From Owenia fusiformis (taxonomy: Eukaryota > Annelida > Polychaeta > Sabellida > Oweniidae): a stretch of 64,000 bases of DNA. The DNA lies in assembly GCA_903813345.2 (NCBI GenBank), contig CAIIXF020000006.1, positions 36,857,936 through 36,921,935 of the forward strand. The letters are read 5' to 3'. Made by a program: the position numbers and the translations under genes. This document shows positions 21,823 to 33,837 of this stretch, in pieces. Position 1 is the stretch's first letter. Each line of letters begins with the position of its first letter. The notes under the pieces are model-generated. The model was not told the DNA's origin. It did not search any database and was given only the letters and a program-made list of their open reading frames with translations.

Positions 21823-22372
21823 AGAGTTTGAATCTAAATCATGACCTTATAACGCTACTGGATAGTGCCATACTGTCTCCTTTAACCATATGTGGTATCT
21901 CTTGTTTAACATTATGAGGATAAAGCACTTGTCCTTGACCCAATATAATCTCCTCTTTAGCTAAATCCACTTCATCAATAGACTTGGTAGACATGTGATG
22001 TTCCTCCACATTCTTGTCTTTAAAATCTTGATCATCATATATGGCTCACATGGTGAGCTTTTGTTTATCTCTTGTTTGATGTTTTATGAATAAAGACCCC
22101 GTTCAAGAAATTACATAGCACTACTGGATGGTGTAATTTAATCCTCTCTGTCTGTATCCAGTTTCATAATTGACTGGATAACTCCCTTAACAGTTTAGTC
22201 TGCTTTTTTGGTCATCACATTTTGGATTCATCTTGTTATTAGAATTATCAATAAAATTGTCTCCTAAGTCATTGCATTTCATGGTAATATAATAACTTCA
22301 CTAATCATCATATTGCTTTAAGGTCACTTATTCTGCTTTTCGGTATATGTCTCCTCAAAGTCTTTGTGGGTC
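21823..22372 (-). pseudogene. disabled 5' coding part of ZNF A exon
   Basis: Minus strand: a splice acceptor (TATTTTCAG before 22,372) leads into an exon start almost identical to that of ZNF B. The ancestral ATG at 22,231 reads MNPKCDDQKSR and soon hits a stop. Fragments of the acidic repeat module of ZNF B (VKQEIPHMVKGDSMA and similar) follow, broken by frame changes, down to about 21,840. The first third of the old coding region has been lost from the frame that now encodes ZNF A. Confidence 0.7.
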
Positions 22373-22586
22373 CTGAAAATACAAGTGAAACACAGATTAA
22401 CAAAAATCAAAGCTTAATTTAAACTATCTCTAAGTTGTACCAACTATCATCTTGGCTTGCTCAAGGAGTAAATGCCTTTAAAAAGAAAATTATGTTAGAA
22501 ATAAACTTTAATAAAAATAAGGCAGAAACACTCCCTGTCATTTGTTTCTCAAGTGTTACCCTTAAGTTCTACCCATAATTTGTTTA

Positions 22587-22962
22587 CATTATCAAGTCAG
22601 TCTCAGGCTGCAATGGTCCTGCTACCATGTACAAACCATGTCTTTTATATATTATCAAGTCAGTCTCAGGCTGCAATGGTCCTGCTACCATGTACAAACC
22701 ATGTCTTTTATATATTATCAAGTCAGTCTCAGGCTGCAATGGTCCTGCTACCATGTACAAACCATGTCTTTTATATATTATCAAGTCAGTCTCAGGCTGC
22801 AATGGTCCTGCTACCATGTACAAACCATGTCTTTTATATATTATCAAGTCAGTCTCAGGCTGCAATGGTCCTGCTACCATGTACAAACCATGTTTTTTAT
22901 ATATTATCAAGTCAGTCTCAGGCTGCAATGGTCCTGCTACCATGTACAAACCATGTCAAGAA
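22587..22962. repeat. 63-bp tandem repeat, six copies
   Basis: Units start near ATTATCAAGTCAGTCTCAGG. Copies are nearly identical. Because 63 is a multiple of three, several frames stay open on both strands for over 120 codons; this is a by-product of the period and I call no gene. It lies just 5' of ZNF A, within or beyond its intron. Confidence 0.9.
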
Positions 22963-22969
22963 ACTTTGA

Positions 22970-23874
22970 AAATGAACAATGTCATTTTGAATGCAATTTC
23001 TACATCCCTTTCTATGTCTGTATGTGCTACAGTATATCCACTCATTCATAATATTGAGGGTGTTACAAAGACTAGTTAAGTGTAAAACCACTTGCGGATC
23101 CAAAGGGGGCATTGGACCCTTTCTTTGGCCAAATCATCATAAATAAATATGCCATAAATGTTTAATTTTTCCGTGAATAATGTGTGGGCGCCCCTTGTCA
23201 GTTTCTGTATCAGCCTGTGAGTGTGCCATCATGCCATGCATGTCCTTTCACTGATTTCTCATCTACATGTATAAAGTTTCTGTCATGTATTTAAATGCAC
23301 TACTTAATAAGTAACCCTCTGAATCTACCACTTCACAGTTTCTTATTTCTTATATTGATATCATCAATAAGTTTAGTGAATGAGTAAAGATATTGACAAT
23401 CCATGAGTGAATATAATGATTTTTGAATAATGGAAATCATTTTGCAGTAGGCAATTGAAAAAATGAAACCATCGCAAAGCGCTTGTTAAACCATCGATAG
23501 GCATTTTAAGAAGTGATATTCAATGGTTTGGGGATCCAAAAAACCATGATCTAACATGAAAAGAAACAATGTCTAATACCCCCTTTACCCCCACCATTCA
23601 AGCCGATATCACAATCCAAGACCAGAACACCAAGGGACATTTCATTCATACTGAAGTCAATACAATACATGTTGAAGAAAAAATTAGAATTTGATAGCCA
23701 ATACTCATAACATCAAAAATAGTTGTAGATACAAGTACTCATACAAGATAGAGCATTCAGTCTCAAATGATGTGGGATAGATTAAATCAAGTCTCCAAGT
23801 CCATAGGCGTTTCAAAGGGTCAACATCCTTTCACAAAAGCCGTAGCCGTAATCCATAAAATAAAACAATCCTTA
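22970..23874. other. intergenic between ZNF units
   Basis: No gene, repeat or conserved motif recognised. Several short open frames only. Confidence 0.5.
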
Positions 23875-25100
23875 AATGTATGAATGAACTCTTTATTCAT
23901 GTCAGGGCCAAAAGTAGATACAATGTAAAGACTCGGGTGGTTCATTTACGTACATTTTATTTCTCTTGAAAGTGTTATCCATAATAACAAGAAATCATGT
24001 TTACATTTCTGCGACCATGATTCACCTATGCTCATCTATGACTACATCTAAAAAATCACATCAAAGATGATCAAGTACTAGCGCAAATATAAACAAGGTC
24101 TTTAAAATGCCTGAATGCATTTTCCCAAAGGCAAAATGTTTTTTCAAAAATTGTTAATATGTTATCTCTTTCAAGCAAATATTTTTCAAAATAAAGCAAT
24201 GTTGGCCCATCGAGGTTGAAATAAGTTTTATCATGTTTTAAATATGTACCATTGGATTCAATAAGAACTGAAATTTCAAAATAACTTTTAAAATACATTT
24301 ATTACTTTTAAGATTCATATAGCTTCTCCTGTATGAAAACATTTCTGAATAATTTAAGGATTTAAGCCATGAACTCATTGCATTGTGGACTGACTATCAT
24401 TTGAGTGCTAAGTTTAAGAAACAACTCCTGAGTGGAATGAATCAGTCACAATGTTTTGGTTCTTTGGCTTAAATTCTTTTCACACATTGCAAATTAGTTT
24501 ATACAATATCATTTATAACAATATTAAATAACTTAAAAGAATATATTTTGAAAGACATTTTTTGCAAGGGTCAACTTGTCATCTTGACAACAATTCAATG
24601 ATTACAATTTGACCTGCATAAAACAAATTGGCTTGTTATTCCATAGGATACTATTTCTAAATGTTTATTCAACTGTTTATTTAGCTATGAAATTGATCAG
24701 CTTATCAACGTCATCATTTACTTGAATCAAGGAATTACCCTGGGTTCATTGTTAGTTATATAATGCAATGTAGTTATATGAAATAGCACTGCCTGAAATA
24801 GGACACACCTTGGCTACATGTAGCTTTGTGCCAATATATTTGAATTCTTTGAAGCATTGTTAGCCTCTACATTATACCTAGATCTTAAGCATGAACAATA
24901 TTCATCAACTCACATAGCCTCTCATCCTTATACAACCAAAACATTTCTCAATAATTAAATTTTGAAGCAATATATTTGTTTCTATGGTATACCTAGATTT
25001 TCAAGAACTGGTTTACCTTAAAATATAGCTTATAATCCCTATAAATGCAATCATGATATTTCAAATATGGTTTTGACTGAAGCACTAAACATTTATTTGT
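23875..25100 (-). repeat. 3' flank shared by tandem ZNF units, copy 2
   Basis: Downstream flank of ZNF B, homologous to 16,845-17,985. It includes a TTTTTTTGTTTTTTTT simple tract near 25,100. Confidence 0.6.
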
Positions 25101-25414
25101 TTTTTTTGTTTTTTTTGCCAATATGAATACTCACATGACTTAGATATTTTATCAAAACATTTTCGACATTGTTGACAGTTAAATGGCTTTCAGGCCTGTA
25201 TGGATTCTCTCATAATATTTAAATACAGAAGGGTGAAATATTTTCTACAAACATTTATAAGGTTTCTCACCTGTATGAAATCTTGCATGATATTTCAAAG
25301 GAGAATAATTCTTGGAACACTTTCTACAATGACAACACTAAAATAGTTTTCTCCTGTATGAATTCTCTCATGATACCTCATATTAGAAGCCTGATTGAAA
25401 CATTTTCCACAATG
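25100..25414 (-). pseudogene. decayed fingers beyond the ZNF B stop
   Basis: Three to four minus-strand finger remnants continue after the ZNF B stop, with linkers still legible (HERIHTGEK, ARFHTGEKPYKC) but broken by frame changes and stops. As in ZNF A, the array once extended further 3'. Confidence 0.75.
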
Positions 25415-27481
25415 TTAACATTTATTTGGATCGTCTCTATTATGAATGCTCTCATGACGTTTCAAATGAGAAGATCTACTGAAACATTTTCCACAATGGT
25501 GACATTTAAATGGCTTTTCACCTGTATGAATTTTCTCATGACAATTCAAATGAGAAGTTTGTTTGAAAGATTTTTCACAATATTTACATTTAAATGGCTT
25601 CTCACTTGTATGAGTTCTCTCATGAAATGTCAAAGATGATTTCAGAATAAAACACCTTTCACAATGTTGACATTTAAATGACTTCTCACCTGTATGAATT
25701 CTTTCATGATATTTCAAACCAGAAGGGTTTCTGAAACACTTTTCACAATGTTGACATTTAAATGGCTTCTCACCTGTATGAATTGTCTCATGTCTTTTAA
25801 CATCATTAGCTGTTCTGAAACACTTTTCACAGTGTTGACATTTAAATGGCTTCTCACCTGTATGAATTCTTTCATGATATTTGAAACCAGAAGGGTTACA
25901 GAAACACTTTCCACAATATTGACATTCATAAAGCTTCCCTCCTGTATGAGTTCTCTCGTGTACTTTAACATCACTAGTTGTTTCGAAACACTTTCCACAA
26001 TGTTGACATTTATACGACTTCTCACCAGAATGAATAAGCTCATGACGTCTCAAATGAGAAGATACTTTAAAACACATTCGGCAATGTTGACATTTAAATG
26101 GCCTCTCTCCTGTATGAATTCTCTCATGAATTTTCAAATAAGAATTCCCTTTGAAACACTTTCCACAATGTTGACATTTAAATGGCTTCTCCCCTGTATG
26201 AATTCTCTCATGACTCTTCAAATGAGAAGTTTGATTGAAACATTTCCCACAATGTTGACATTTATAAGGCTTCTCTCCTGTATGAGTTCTCTCATGATAT
26301 GTCAAAGCATAAGTGCTACTGTAACACTTTCTACAATGTTGACATTTATAAGGCTTCTCTCCTGTATGAATTCTCTCATGAGAAATCAAATGAGAAGTTT
26401 GATTGAAACATTTTTCACAATATTTACATTTAAATGGCTTCTCTCCTGTATGAATTCGTTCATGATTTTTCAAACTAGAAGGGACACTGAAACACTTTCC
26501 ACAATGTTGACAGTCATATGACTTCTCATCTGCATGAATTCTCTTATGACATTTCAAATGTGCAGATTCTTCGAAACACTTTCCACATTGTTGACATTTG
26601 AATAGCCTCTCACCAGTATGAATTCTCTCATGGTTTTCAAAGTCACTAATTCTAGAAAAGCACTTTCCACAATTTTGGCATTGATGTGACTTCTTATTTG
26701 TCTCCATATCCTTTATTATAGTATGAGCAGCAGAATCGCATATGTTACCAGACTGTTCAACTCTTGAAGAAGTTTGAAATAATGCATACTCTGGAAATAT
26801 TACAGATTCTTGTCTAGGTATTTCTATTTCCCCTTGTTCAAGGTTCTGAAAATCTTGTTCTTCTTTATAATCTGATATAGCACTTATGGATGGTGCCATA
26901 ATGTCTCCCTCAACCATGTCAGGTATCTCTTGTTTAATGTCATAAGGAAGTAGTTGTCCTTGATCAAATACAATCTCTTCTTTAACTAAATCCATTTCAT
27001 CCATCTTGTTAGACATGTGATGTTCCTCCTCATTCCCGTCTTTAATATATTGGTCATCATCTTGTATCTCTTGTTTAATGTCTTGTGAATTAAGACTCTG
27101 TTCAAGATCTGATATAGCACTACTGGATGGTACCATGAAATCCCCCTCAACCATGTCTGACACCTCTTGTTTAATGTTATGTGCTATTTCTTGATCGAAT
27201 ATAATCTCCTCTGGAACTACTAGTAAATCCACTTCATCAATAGACTTGTTAGACATGTGATGTGTCTCCACATTCTTGTCTTTAATATATTGGTCATCAT
27301 CACTTATCTCTTGCTTGATGTTTTGTAAATAAAAACTCTGTTCATCATCTAACATTGCACTAGTGGATGATGTTTTCGGCTCCACTTTGACCATATCTAG
27401 CTTCATAATTGACTGGATATACTGGCTATGTCCCTGTACAGTTTTGTCTTTACTTTTATTGTCATCATATTTAGGATTCAT
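25415..27481 (-). CDS. C2H2 zinc-finger protein ZNF B, 688 aa
   Basis: A probable nuclear DNA-binding regulator. Residues 1 to about 260 are acidic and built from about three related modules of roughly 75 residues (IKQEI, DDDQYIKD, HHMSNK, VKEEI, DMVEGD, SSSAISD), each with psi-K-x-E sequences of the SUMO-acceptor type. Fifteen C2H2 fingers follow, nearly all with C-x2-C-x12-H-x3-H, CQHCGKCF cores and TGEKP linkers. The protein ends DDPNKC. The start is the ATG at 27,481, 138 bases inside an exon that begins at a splice acceptor (TATTTTCAG, exon from 27,619); an in-frame TAA upstream closes the frame. At least one 5' exon lies further upstream and was not found. ZNF A is its tandem paralogue. 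No KRAB, BTB or SCAN domain is seen. Unlike ZNF A, the N-terminal region is intact, so this is the better candidate for a functional gene. Confidence 0.88.
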   Translation of the reverse strand: MNPKYDDNKSKDKTVQGHSQYIQSIMKLDMVKVEPKTSSTSAMLDDEQSFYLQNIKQEISDDDQYIKDKNVETHHMSNKSIDEVDLLVVPEEIIFDQEIAHNIKQEVSDMVEGDFMVPSSSAISDLEQSLNSQDIKQEIQDDDQYIKDGNEEEHHMSNKMDEMDLVKEEIVFDQGQLLPYDIKQEIPDMVEGDIMAPSISAISDYKEEQDFQNLEQGEIEIPRQESVIFPEYALFQTSSRVEQSGNICDSAAHTIIKDMETNKKSHQCQNCGKCFSRISDFENHERIHTGERLFKCQQCGKCFEESAHLKCHKRIHADEKSYDCQHCGKCFSVPSSLKNHERIHTGEKPFKCKYCEKCFNQTSHLISHERIHTGEKPYKCQHCRKCYSSTYALTYHERTHTGEKPYKCQHCGKCFNQTSHLKSHERIHTGEKPFKCQHCGKCFKGNSYLKIHERIHTGERPFKCQHCRMCFKVSSHLRRHELIHSGEKSYKCQHCGKCFETTSDVKVHERTHTGGKLYECQYCGKCFCNPSGFKYHERIHTGEKPFKCQHCEKCFRTANDVKRHETIHTGEKPFKCQHCEKCFRNPSGLKYHERIHTGEKSFKCQHCERCFILKSSLTFHERTHTSEKPFKCKYCEKSFKQTSHLNCHEKIHTGEKPFKCHHCGKCFSRSSHLKRHESIHNRDDPNKC

Positions 27482-27622
27482 CTTGTTATTAGAATTTGCA
27501 ATAAAATTGTCTTCTTAGTCATTGCATTTCATAGTACATGTAATATTATCACTTCACTAATCATCATATCGCATATTTTGCTTTTCAGCATATATGTCTC
27601 CTTGAAGTCTTTGTGGGTCCTG
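27482..27622 (-). promoter_or_regulatory. 5' UTR part and splice acceptor of ZNF B
   Basis: The minus strand reads CCTGTATTTTCAG then GACCCACAAAGACTTC. The same acceptor and 5' UTR are kept upstream of ZNF A (acceptor before 22,372). The UTR holds several short upstream ATGs, which may lower translation. Confidence 0.65.
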
Positions 27623-27929
27623 AAAATACAGGTGAAACACAAATTAACAAAAATCAAAGCTTTCCATCTCTAGGATATACCATCTAACATCATCAGTCAA
27701 AAAGGAAATAAATATTAATTAGCTCTAAATTGAACAGAAACCTTCCACTAAAGGTGTGTTTCTCAATTGTAACTGCCTTCCTGTTTGTTCAATATAGTAT
27801 GTTACGCATCCAGTTATTCATAATATTAGGTATCACTTGCAATAGTTATCTCTAAAAAGTGGTTTCTAGAATACTGACATTCATATGGATAGGTCATCTA
27901 TACAGAATTTCAACTGCACAACATGAGTC

Positions 27930-30900
27930 TACCACTTCACACTTATGTGGTTTCTCTCATGTATTTTAACTCCACACCAAGGATTGTACTCCTTTGAATC
28001 TATCACTTTCAACTTGTGGTTTCTCTCATGTATTTTAACTCCACATCAAGGATGATACTCCTTTGAATCTATCACTTTCAACTTGTGGTTTCTCTCATGT
28101 ATTTTAACTCCACATCAAGGATGGTACTCCTTTGAATCTATCACTTTTAACTTGTGGTTTCTCTCATGTATTTCAACTCCACATCAAGGATGATACTCCT
28201 TTGAATCTATCACTTTCAACTTGTGGTTTCTCTCATGTATTTTAACTCCACATCAAGGATGATACTCCTTTGAATCTATCACTTTTAACTTGTGGTTTCT
28301 CTCATGTATTTTAACTCCACATCAAGGATGATACTCCTTTGAATCTATCACTTTCAACTTGTGGTTTCTCTCATGTATTTTAACTCCATATAAAGGATGA
28401 TACTCCTTTGAATCTATCACTTTTAACTTGTGGTTTCTCTCATGTATTTTAACTCCACATCAAGGATGATACTCCTTTGAATCTATCACTTTCAACTTGT
28501 GGTTTCTCTCATGTATTTTAACTCCACATCAAGGATGATACTCCTTTGAATCTATCACTTTCAACTTGTGGTTTCTCTCATGTTTTTGAACTCCACATCA
28601 AGGATGATACTCCTTTGAATCTATCACTTTTAACTTGTGGTTTCTCTCATGTATTTTAACTCCACATAAAGGATGATACTCCTTTGAATCTATCACTTTT
28701 AACTTGTGGTTTCTCTCATGTATTTTAACTCCACATAAAGGATGGTACTCCTTTGAATCTATCACTTTTAACTTGTGGTTTCTCTCATGTATTTTAACTC
28801 CACATCAAGGATGATACTCCTTTGAATCTATCATTTTTAACTTGTGGTTTCTCTCATGTATTTTAACTCCACATAAAGGATGGTACTCCTTTGAATCTAT
28901 CACTTTCAACTTGTTGTTTCTCTCATGTATTTTAACTCCACATAAAGGATGGAACTCCTTTGAATCTATCACTTTCAACTTGTGGTTTCTCTCATGTATT
29001 TTAACTCCACATCAAGGATGATACTCCTTTGAATCTATCACTTTCAACTTGTGGTTTCTCTCATGTATTTTAACTCCACATCAAGGATGATACTCCTTTG
29101 AATCTATCACTTTTAACTTGTGGTTTTTCTCATGTATTTTAACTCCACATAAAGGATGGTACTCCTTTGAATCTATCACTTTCAACTTGTGGTTTCTCTC
29201 ATGTATTTTAACTCCACATAAAGGATGGAACTCCTTTGAATCTATCACTTTCAACTTGTGGTTTCTCTCATGTATTTTAACTCCACATCAAGGATGATAC
29301 TCCTTTGAATCTATCACTTTCAACTTGTGGTTTCTCTCATGTATTTTAACTCCACACCAAGGATGATACTCCTTTGAATCTATCACTTTCAACTTGTGGT
29401 TTCTCTCATGTATTTTAACTCCACATCAAGGATGATACTCCTTTGAATCTATCACTTTTAACTTGTGGTTTCTCTCATGTATTTTAACTCCACATAAAGG
29501 ATGGTACTCCTTTGAAAATATCACTTTCAACTTGTGGTTTCTCTCATGTATTTTAACTCCACATAAAGGATGGAACTCCTTTGAATCTATCACTTTCAAC
29601 TTGTGGTTTCTCTCATGTATTTTAACTCCATATAAAGGATGATTCTCCTTTGAATCTATCACTTTTAACTTGTGGTTTCTCTCATGTATTTTAACTCCAT
29701 ATAAAGGATGATTCTCCTTTGAATCTATCACTTTTAACTTGTGGTTTCTCTCATGTATTTTAACTCCACATCAAGGATGATACTCCTTTGAATCTATCAC
29801 TTTCAACTTGTGGTTTCTCTCATGTATTTTAACTCCACACCAAGGATGATACTCCTTTGAATCTATCACTTTCAACTTGTGGTTTCTCTCATGTATTTTA
29901 ACTCCACATCAAGGATAATACTCCTTTGAATCTATCACTTTTAACTTGTGGTTTCTCTCATGTATTTTAACTCCACATAAAGGATGGTACTCCTTTGAAT
30001 CTATCACTTTCAACTTGTGGTTTCTCTCATGTATTTTAACTCCACATAGAGGATGGAACTCCTTTGAATCTATCACTTTCAACTTGTGGTTTCTCTCATG
30101 TATTTTAACTCCACATCAAGGATGATACTCCTTTGAATCTATCACTTTTAACTTGTGGTTTCTCTCATGTATTTTAACTCCACATAAAGGATGGAACTCC
30201 TTTGAATCTATCACTTTCAACTTGTGGTTTCTCTCATGTATTTTAACTCCACATAAAGGATGGAACTCCTTTGAATCTATCACTTTCAACTTGTGGTTTC
30301 TCTCATGTATTTTAACTCCACATCAAGGATGATACTCCTTTGAATCTATCACTTTTAACTTGTGGTTTCTCTCATGTATTTTAACTCCACATAAGGATGG
30401 AACTCCTTTGAATCTATCACTTTCAACTTGTGGTTTCTCTCATGTATTTTAACTCCACATCAAGGATGATACTCCTTTGAATCTATCACTTTTAAGTTGT
30501 GGTTTCTCTCATGTATTTTAACTCCATATAAAGGATGATACTCCTTTGAATCTATCACTTTCAACTTGTGGTTTCTCTCATGTATTTTAACTCCACATCA
30601 AGGATGATACTCCTTTGAATCTATCACTTTTAACTTGTGGTTTCTCTCATGTATTTTAACTCCATATAAAGGATGATTCTCCTTTGAATCTATCACTTTC
30701 AACTTGTGGTTTCTCTCATGTATTTTAACTCCACATCAAGGATGATTCTCCTTTGAATCTATCACTTTCAACTTGTGGTTTCTCTCATGTATTTTAACTC
30801 CACATCAAGGGTGGTACTCCTTTGAATCTATCACTTTTAACTTGTGGTTTCTCTCATGTATTTTAACTCTATATAAAGGATGATACTCCTTTGAATCTAT

Positions 30901-31290
30901 CACTTTTAACTTGTGGTTTCTCTCATGTATTTTAACTCCACATCAAGGATGATACTCCTTTGAATCTATCACTTTTAACTTGTGGTTTCTCTCATGTATT
31001 TTAACTCCATATAAAGGATGATACTCCTTTGAATCTATCACTTTCAACTTGTGGTTTCTCTCATGTATTTTAACTCCACATAAAGGATGGTACTCCTTTG
31101 AATCTATCACTTTCAACTTGTGGTTTCTCTCATGTATTTAACTCCACATAAAGGATGGTACTCCTTTGAATCTATCACTTTCAACTTGTGGTTTCTCTTA
31201 TGTATTTTAACTCCACATCCAGGATGGTATTTTTTTGAATCCACCACTTTCCAATTCTTATGTGGTTTCTCCTATGTATTTTAACTGCAC
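27930..31290 (-). repeat. 69-bp satellite, about 48 copies
   Basis: A head-to-tail array with period 69, for example CCACACC at 27,972 and CCACATC at 28,041. Copies differ at a few diagnostic sites: CATCAAGG, CATAAAGG, TATAAAGG or CACCAAGG, then GATGATACT, GATGGTACT, GATGGAACT or GATGATTCT. A higher-order unit is visible: the rare CACCAAGG variant occurs at 29,352 and 29,835, 483 bp or 7 units apart. On the minus strand a unit reads VKIHERNHKLKVIDSKE then HPLCG, close to the VKVHERTH segment of the neighbouring zinc fingers. Many units carry TGA, so the array is not one coding frame. Confidence 0.9.
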
Positions 31291-31870
31291 TGATTGGTAC
31301 CTCTTAGAATCTACCACTTCACACTCAGCTCAATTCAGCTATTCTTGTTTGTTTCTTATCCTTTTCAGCAGCAATACATTTTAGATAGACATTTTAGGAT
31401 AACTTTGCATTGGATGCATACTCAAATTCTATTAAATTACTGGGGATCAACTGGAAACAAAGACAATTTTAACATGGCCAGAATTCTGGAAGAATAATTG
31501 GTAAGATTTTTTATTTTCTCAATTTTATTGCCTTTTATCCTTCAAAATTCAAGATATTTTGCATTATGTAGTGCATACATTCCAGTTTCGAAATATGATT
31601 TACGCATAATTGAATTGATTTTTAATTATCCAAACAATTACGCTAAGTATTTCTTAGGTAAAATCATACTTTGGAACCAGAATCTAAGCACTACTATATG
31701 TGCCAAACATTTAGTTGAAATTTGAAGAATAAAGCAATCAAATCAACAAACCAGACATTCTTACCAAATCCTGCTTCTGGAAGCTTCATTTGAGTCTGAT
31801 AATTTTTTTGCATGTTTCTTTTTCTATTCACCTTAAAGTGTTTAATTAGTGATTGAGCAGCTTCTGAAAA
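31290..31870. other. intergenic, nothing recognised
   Basis: AT-rich DNA with short open frames only. No domain or repeat homology noted. Confidence 0.5.
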
Positions 31871-33480
31871 AGCTGAAAATATAGACAACCTGAAAATATT
31901 CAACCAGCTGTAAATGATAAAAACCTGAAAATACTGTATTCAACTTCCTGAAAATAATTTTAAAAAACACTGAATATTCAACTACCTGAATAATAATAAA
32001 AACCTGAAAATATTAACCCACCTGAAAATAATAAATAATGAATAGACTGAAAATATTCAATCAACTGAAAATAATGAACCCGAAAATGTTCTACTACTTG
32101 AAAATGATAAACAACTTGAACAAGAATATGAAAAAAATAAATGACCTGAAAAACTTATTTGAAGTATTTGAGGTGTTATCAAACACAAATAATACTTCAC
32201 CATGGTATCAAGTTATCAAAAGTTACTTAGTGAATGTCAACTCAGAAACAAGGCATTAAACAAGCAAAATGTCACTACCTGCCATTTGTTACAGACTGCT
32301 TTCCACAAAAGGTAGGAGACTATAACAATATGTCACCCCTTGTAATGGAGACTAACTAGACTGTGAATAGATTAAATACAAGGACACAAAGTATACAACA
32401 TGTCCCCATCAATTGCCAATCTTATTTTTCATCCTGAATGGCTAACACTAATCAGTTGAAGAAACAAAATTTTGAAAAAAATCATCCCTGAAAGGAGGAG
32501 GGAAAGTATCGCAACATATTCGTAGTCATATGTTGGATGTTGGCTATTTTCTGAAGATTTAAACAGGTGCACATGTTAGACCAATGCATTACCTCCAGGA
32601 AAAGCACTCCTAGAGATGATAAAATAATTTCGACTTTGAGACAGGGAAGATGCAAACAACCCACCCACATATTTTTTCTGAAATGTTTTCCTGATTTTAA
32701 ACCCCTTCCCCCCTGCTTCTTTAATTTTTCTTGCATGAATATGTTGTGTTTTGACATACAGTTAACCCCTTTAAAGGAATAAGTAATTACTTCGACGGTT
32801 TTAAAGATATCTATCCATTATGGGTGACCAAAATTAGCTGAAAGCAATGGATCGTATGAGTTTTCCCTATGGGAAAATAACATGGGAAATATTGTATTCC
32901 ACTTTATCTAAAAGGAATGCAAGTGTTGCAGCATCCAATAGAGAGATTTCCCACAAGATATTTAGCTCAACATATCTAAAATTGTGTTCAATCAAGCAAA
33001 ATGAGATGACAGTTGTGGGTACCTTTTAGCTTTAATTCATTCTGCGAAACCTCTCTATTATTATCAAGCTACATGTACGTATATCATTGCATTTGTTACA
33101 TACCTCAATTCTGCAGCCGTCTATTTCAAAGCTGTGTTCATTATTTGGTTTTGCTGCTGCATATACTTGCTGAAGGAGATAATCGTGTTCTTTTTGTTCT
33201 GTTTTAAACTTGAGCCTCGAACCTGAAGTAGAAAAAAATACATGAACACTATGAGATGAGAACCCTTAGCACCATTATCACATCATCAAAGAATATTCAA
33301 AATCTGACCGGGTATGAACATTTTCTTTTTTGTTCCTTCCTTCTAGAGGTTAGAGTTCTGGAGGCCTGTGTTCAGGCCGGGGGATGCAGTGTTGAAAGTT
33401 GCTATGTCAGTAATCTGCAAAAGGCAAATATGCCAATAAAGTGTAAATTTATCATTGAACAGTGATAGAATTTGAATAGA
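31870..33480. repeat. dispersed repeat, copy 2, with a nested palindromic unit
   Basis: Tandem ACCTGAAAATATTCAAC-type units (about 31,885-32,150) are followed by the CACCATGGTATCAAGTTAT block, as at 1.2-1.7 kb. From 32,490 to about 32,790 it matches 63,530-63,830 (GGGAAAGTA, ACCTCCAGGAAAAGCA, AATTTCGACTTTGAG). After GGAATAAGTAATTAC a unit of about 130 bp follows in the opposite orientation to the one at the window end. Confidence 0.65.
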
Positions 33481-33770
33481 ATATGATTTTAAAACCTTAA
33501 AGAGGGCACATTTTATCAAAAATTCAAAAGATTCAGTTCAGTGATCTTTCCTGAGGGACTACATTTAGATAATATTCAGTCACATTTTCAGAGGGCTGAA
33601 AAAGTTATTTCATCATGTTTAGGGTCATTCTGACCATGTACAGTGCTTATAAAAAAACGCAACAAATTGTTATCTCAGAAAAGCACAAAACCAGTGATAG
33701 CAGCATTGATTAAGAAATATAGACCGAAAAGCAGGGGTAATATCGTCGAATAAAACCCGCATGGCTCATT

Positions 33771-33837
33771 AGGCACAAACGTTTTCTGAACCCTGAGCGA
33801 CCGAAGGGAGTGAGGGGTTCGAAAGCTTTTGTGCCTA
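33771..33837. repeat. palindromic hairpin with GC tip
   Basis: AGGCACAAACGTTTTCTGAA pairs with TTCGAAAGCTTTTGTGCCT around the tip CCTGAGCGACCGAAGGGAG. A diverged relative is at 54,892-54,956, and the flanks (33,700-34,010 against 54,380-55,010) are also related, in reverse order. Confidence 0.65.

Noticed and set aside
22553-23079. Several overlapping open frames of over 120 codons on both strands
   Set aside because: A 63-bp period keeps frames open by arithmetic; no domain is present.
27930-31290. CRISPR-like array
   Set aside because: Units abut with no unique spacers and the setting is an animal genome; it is a satellite.
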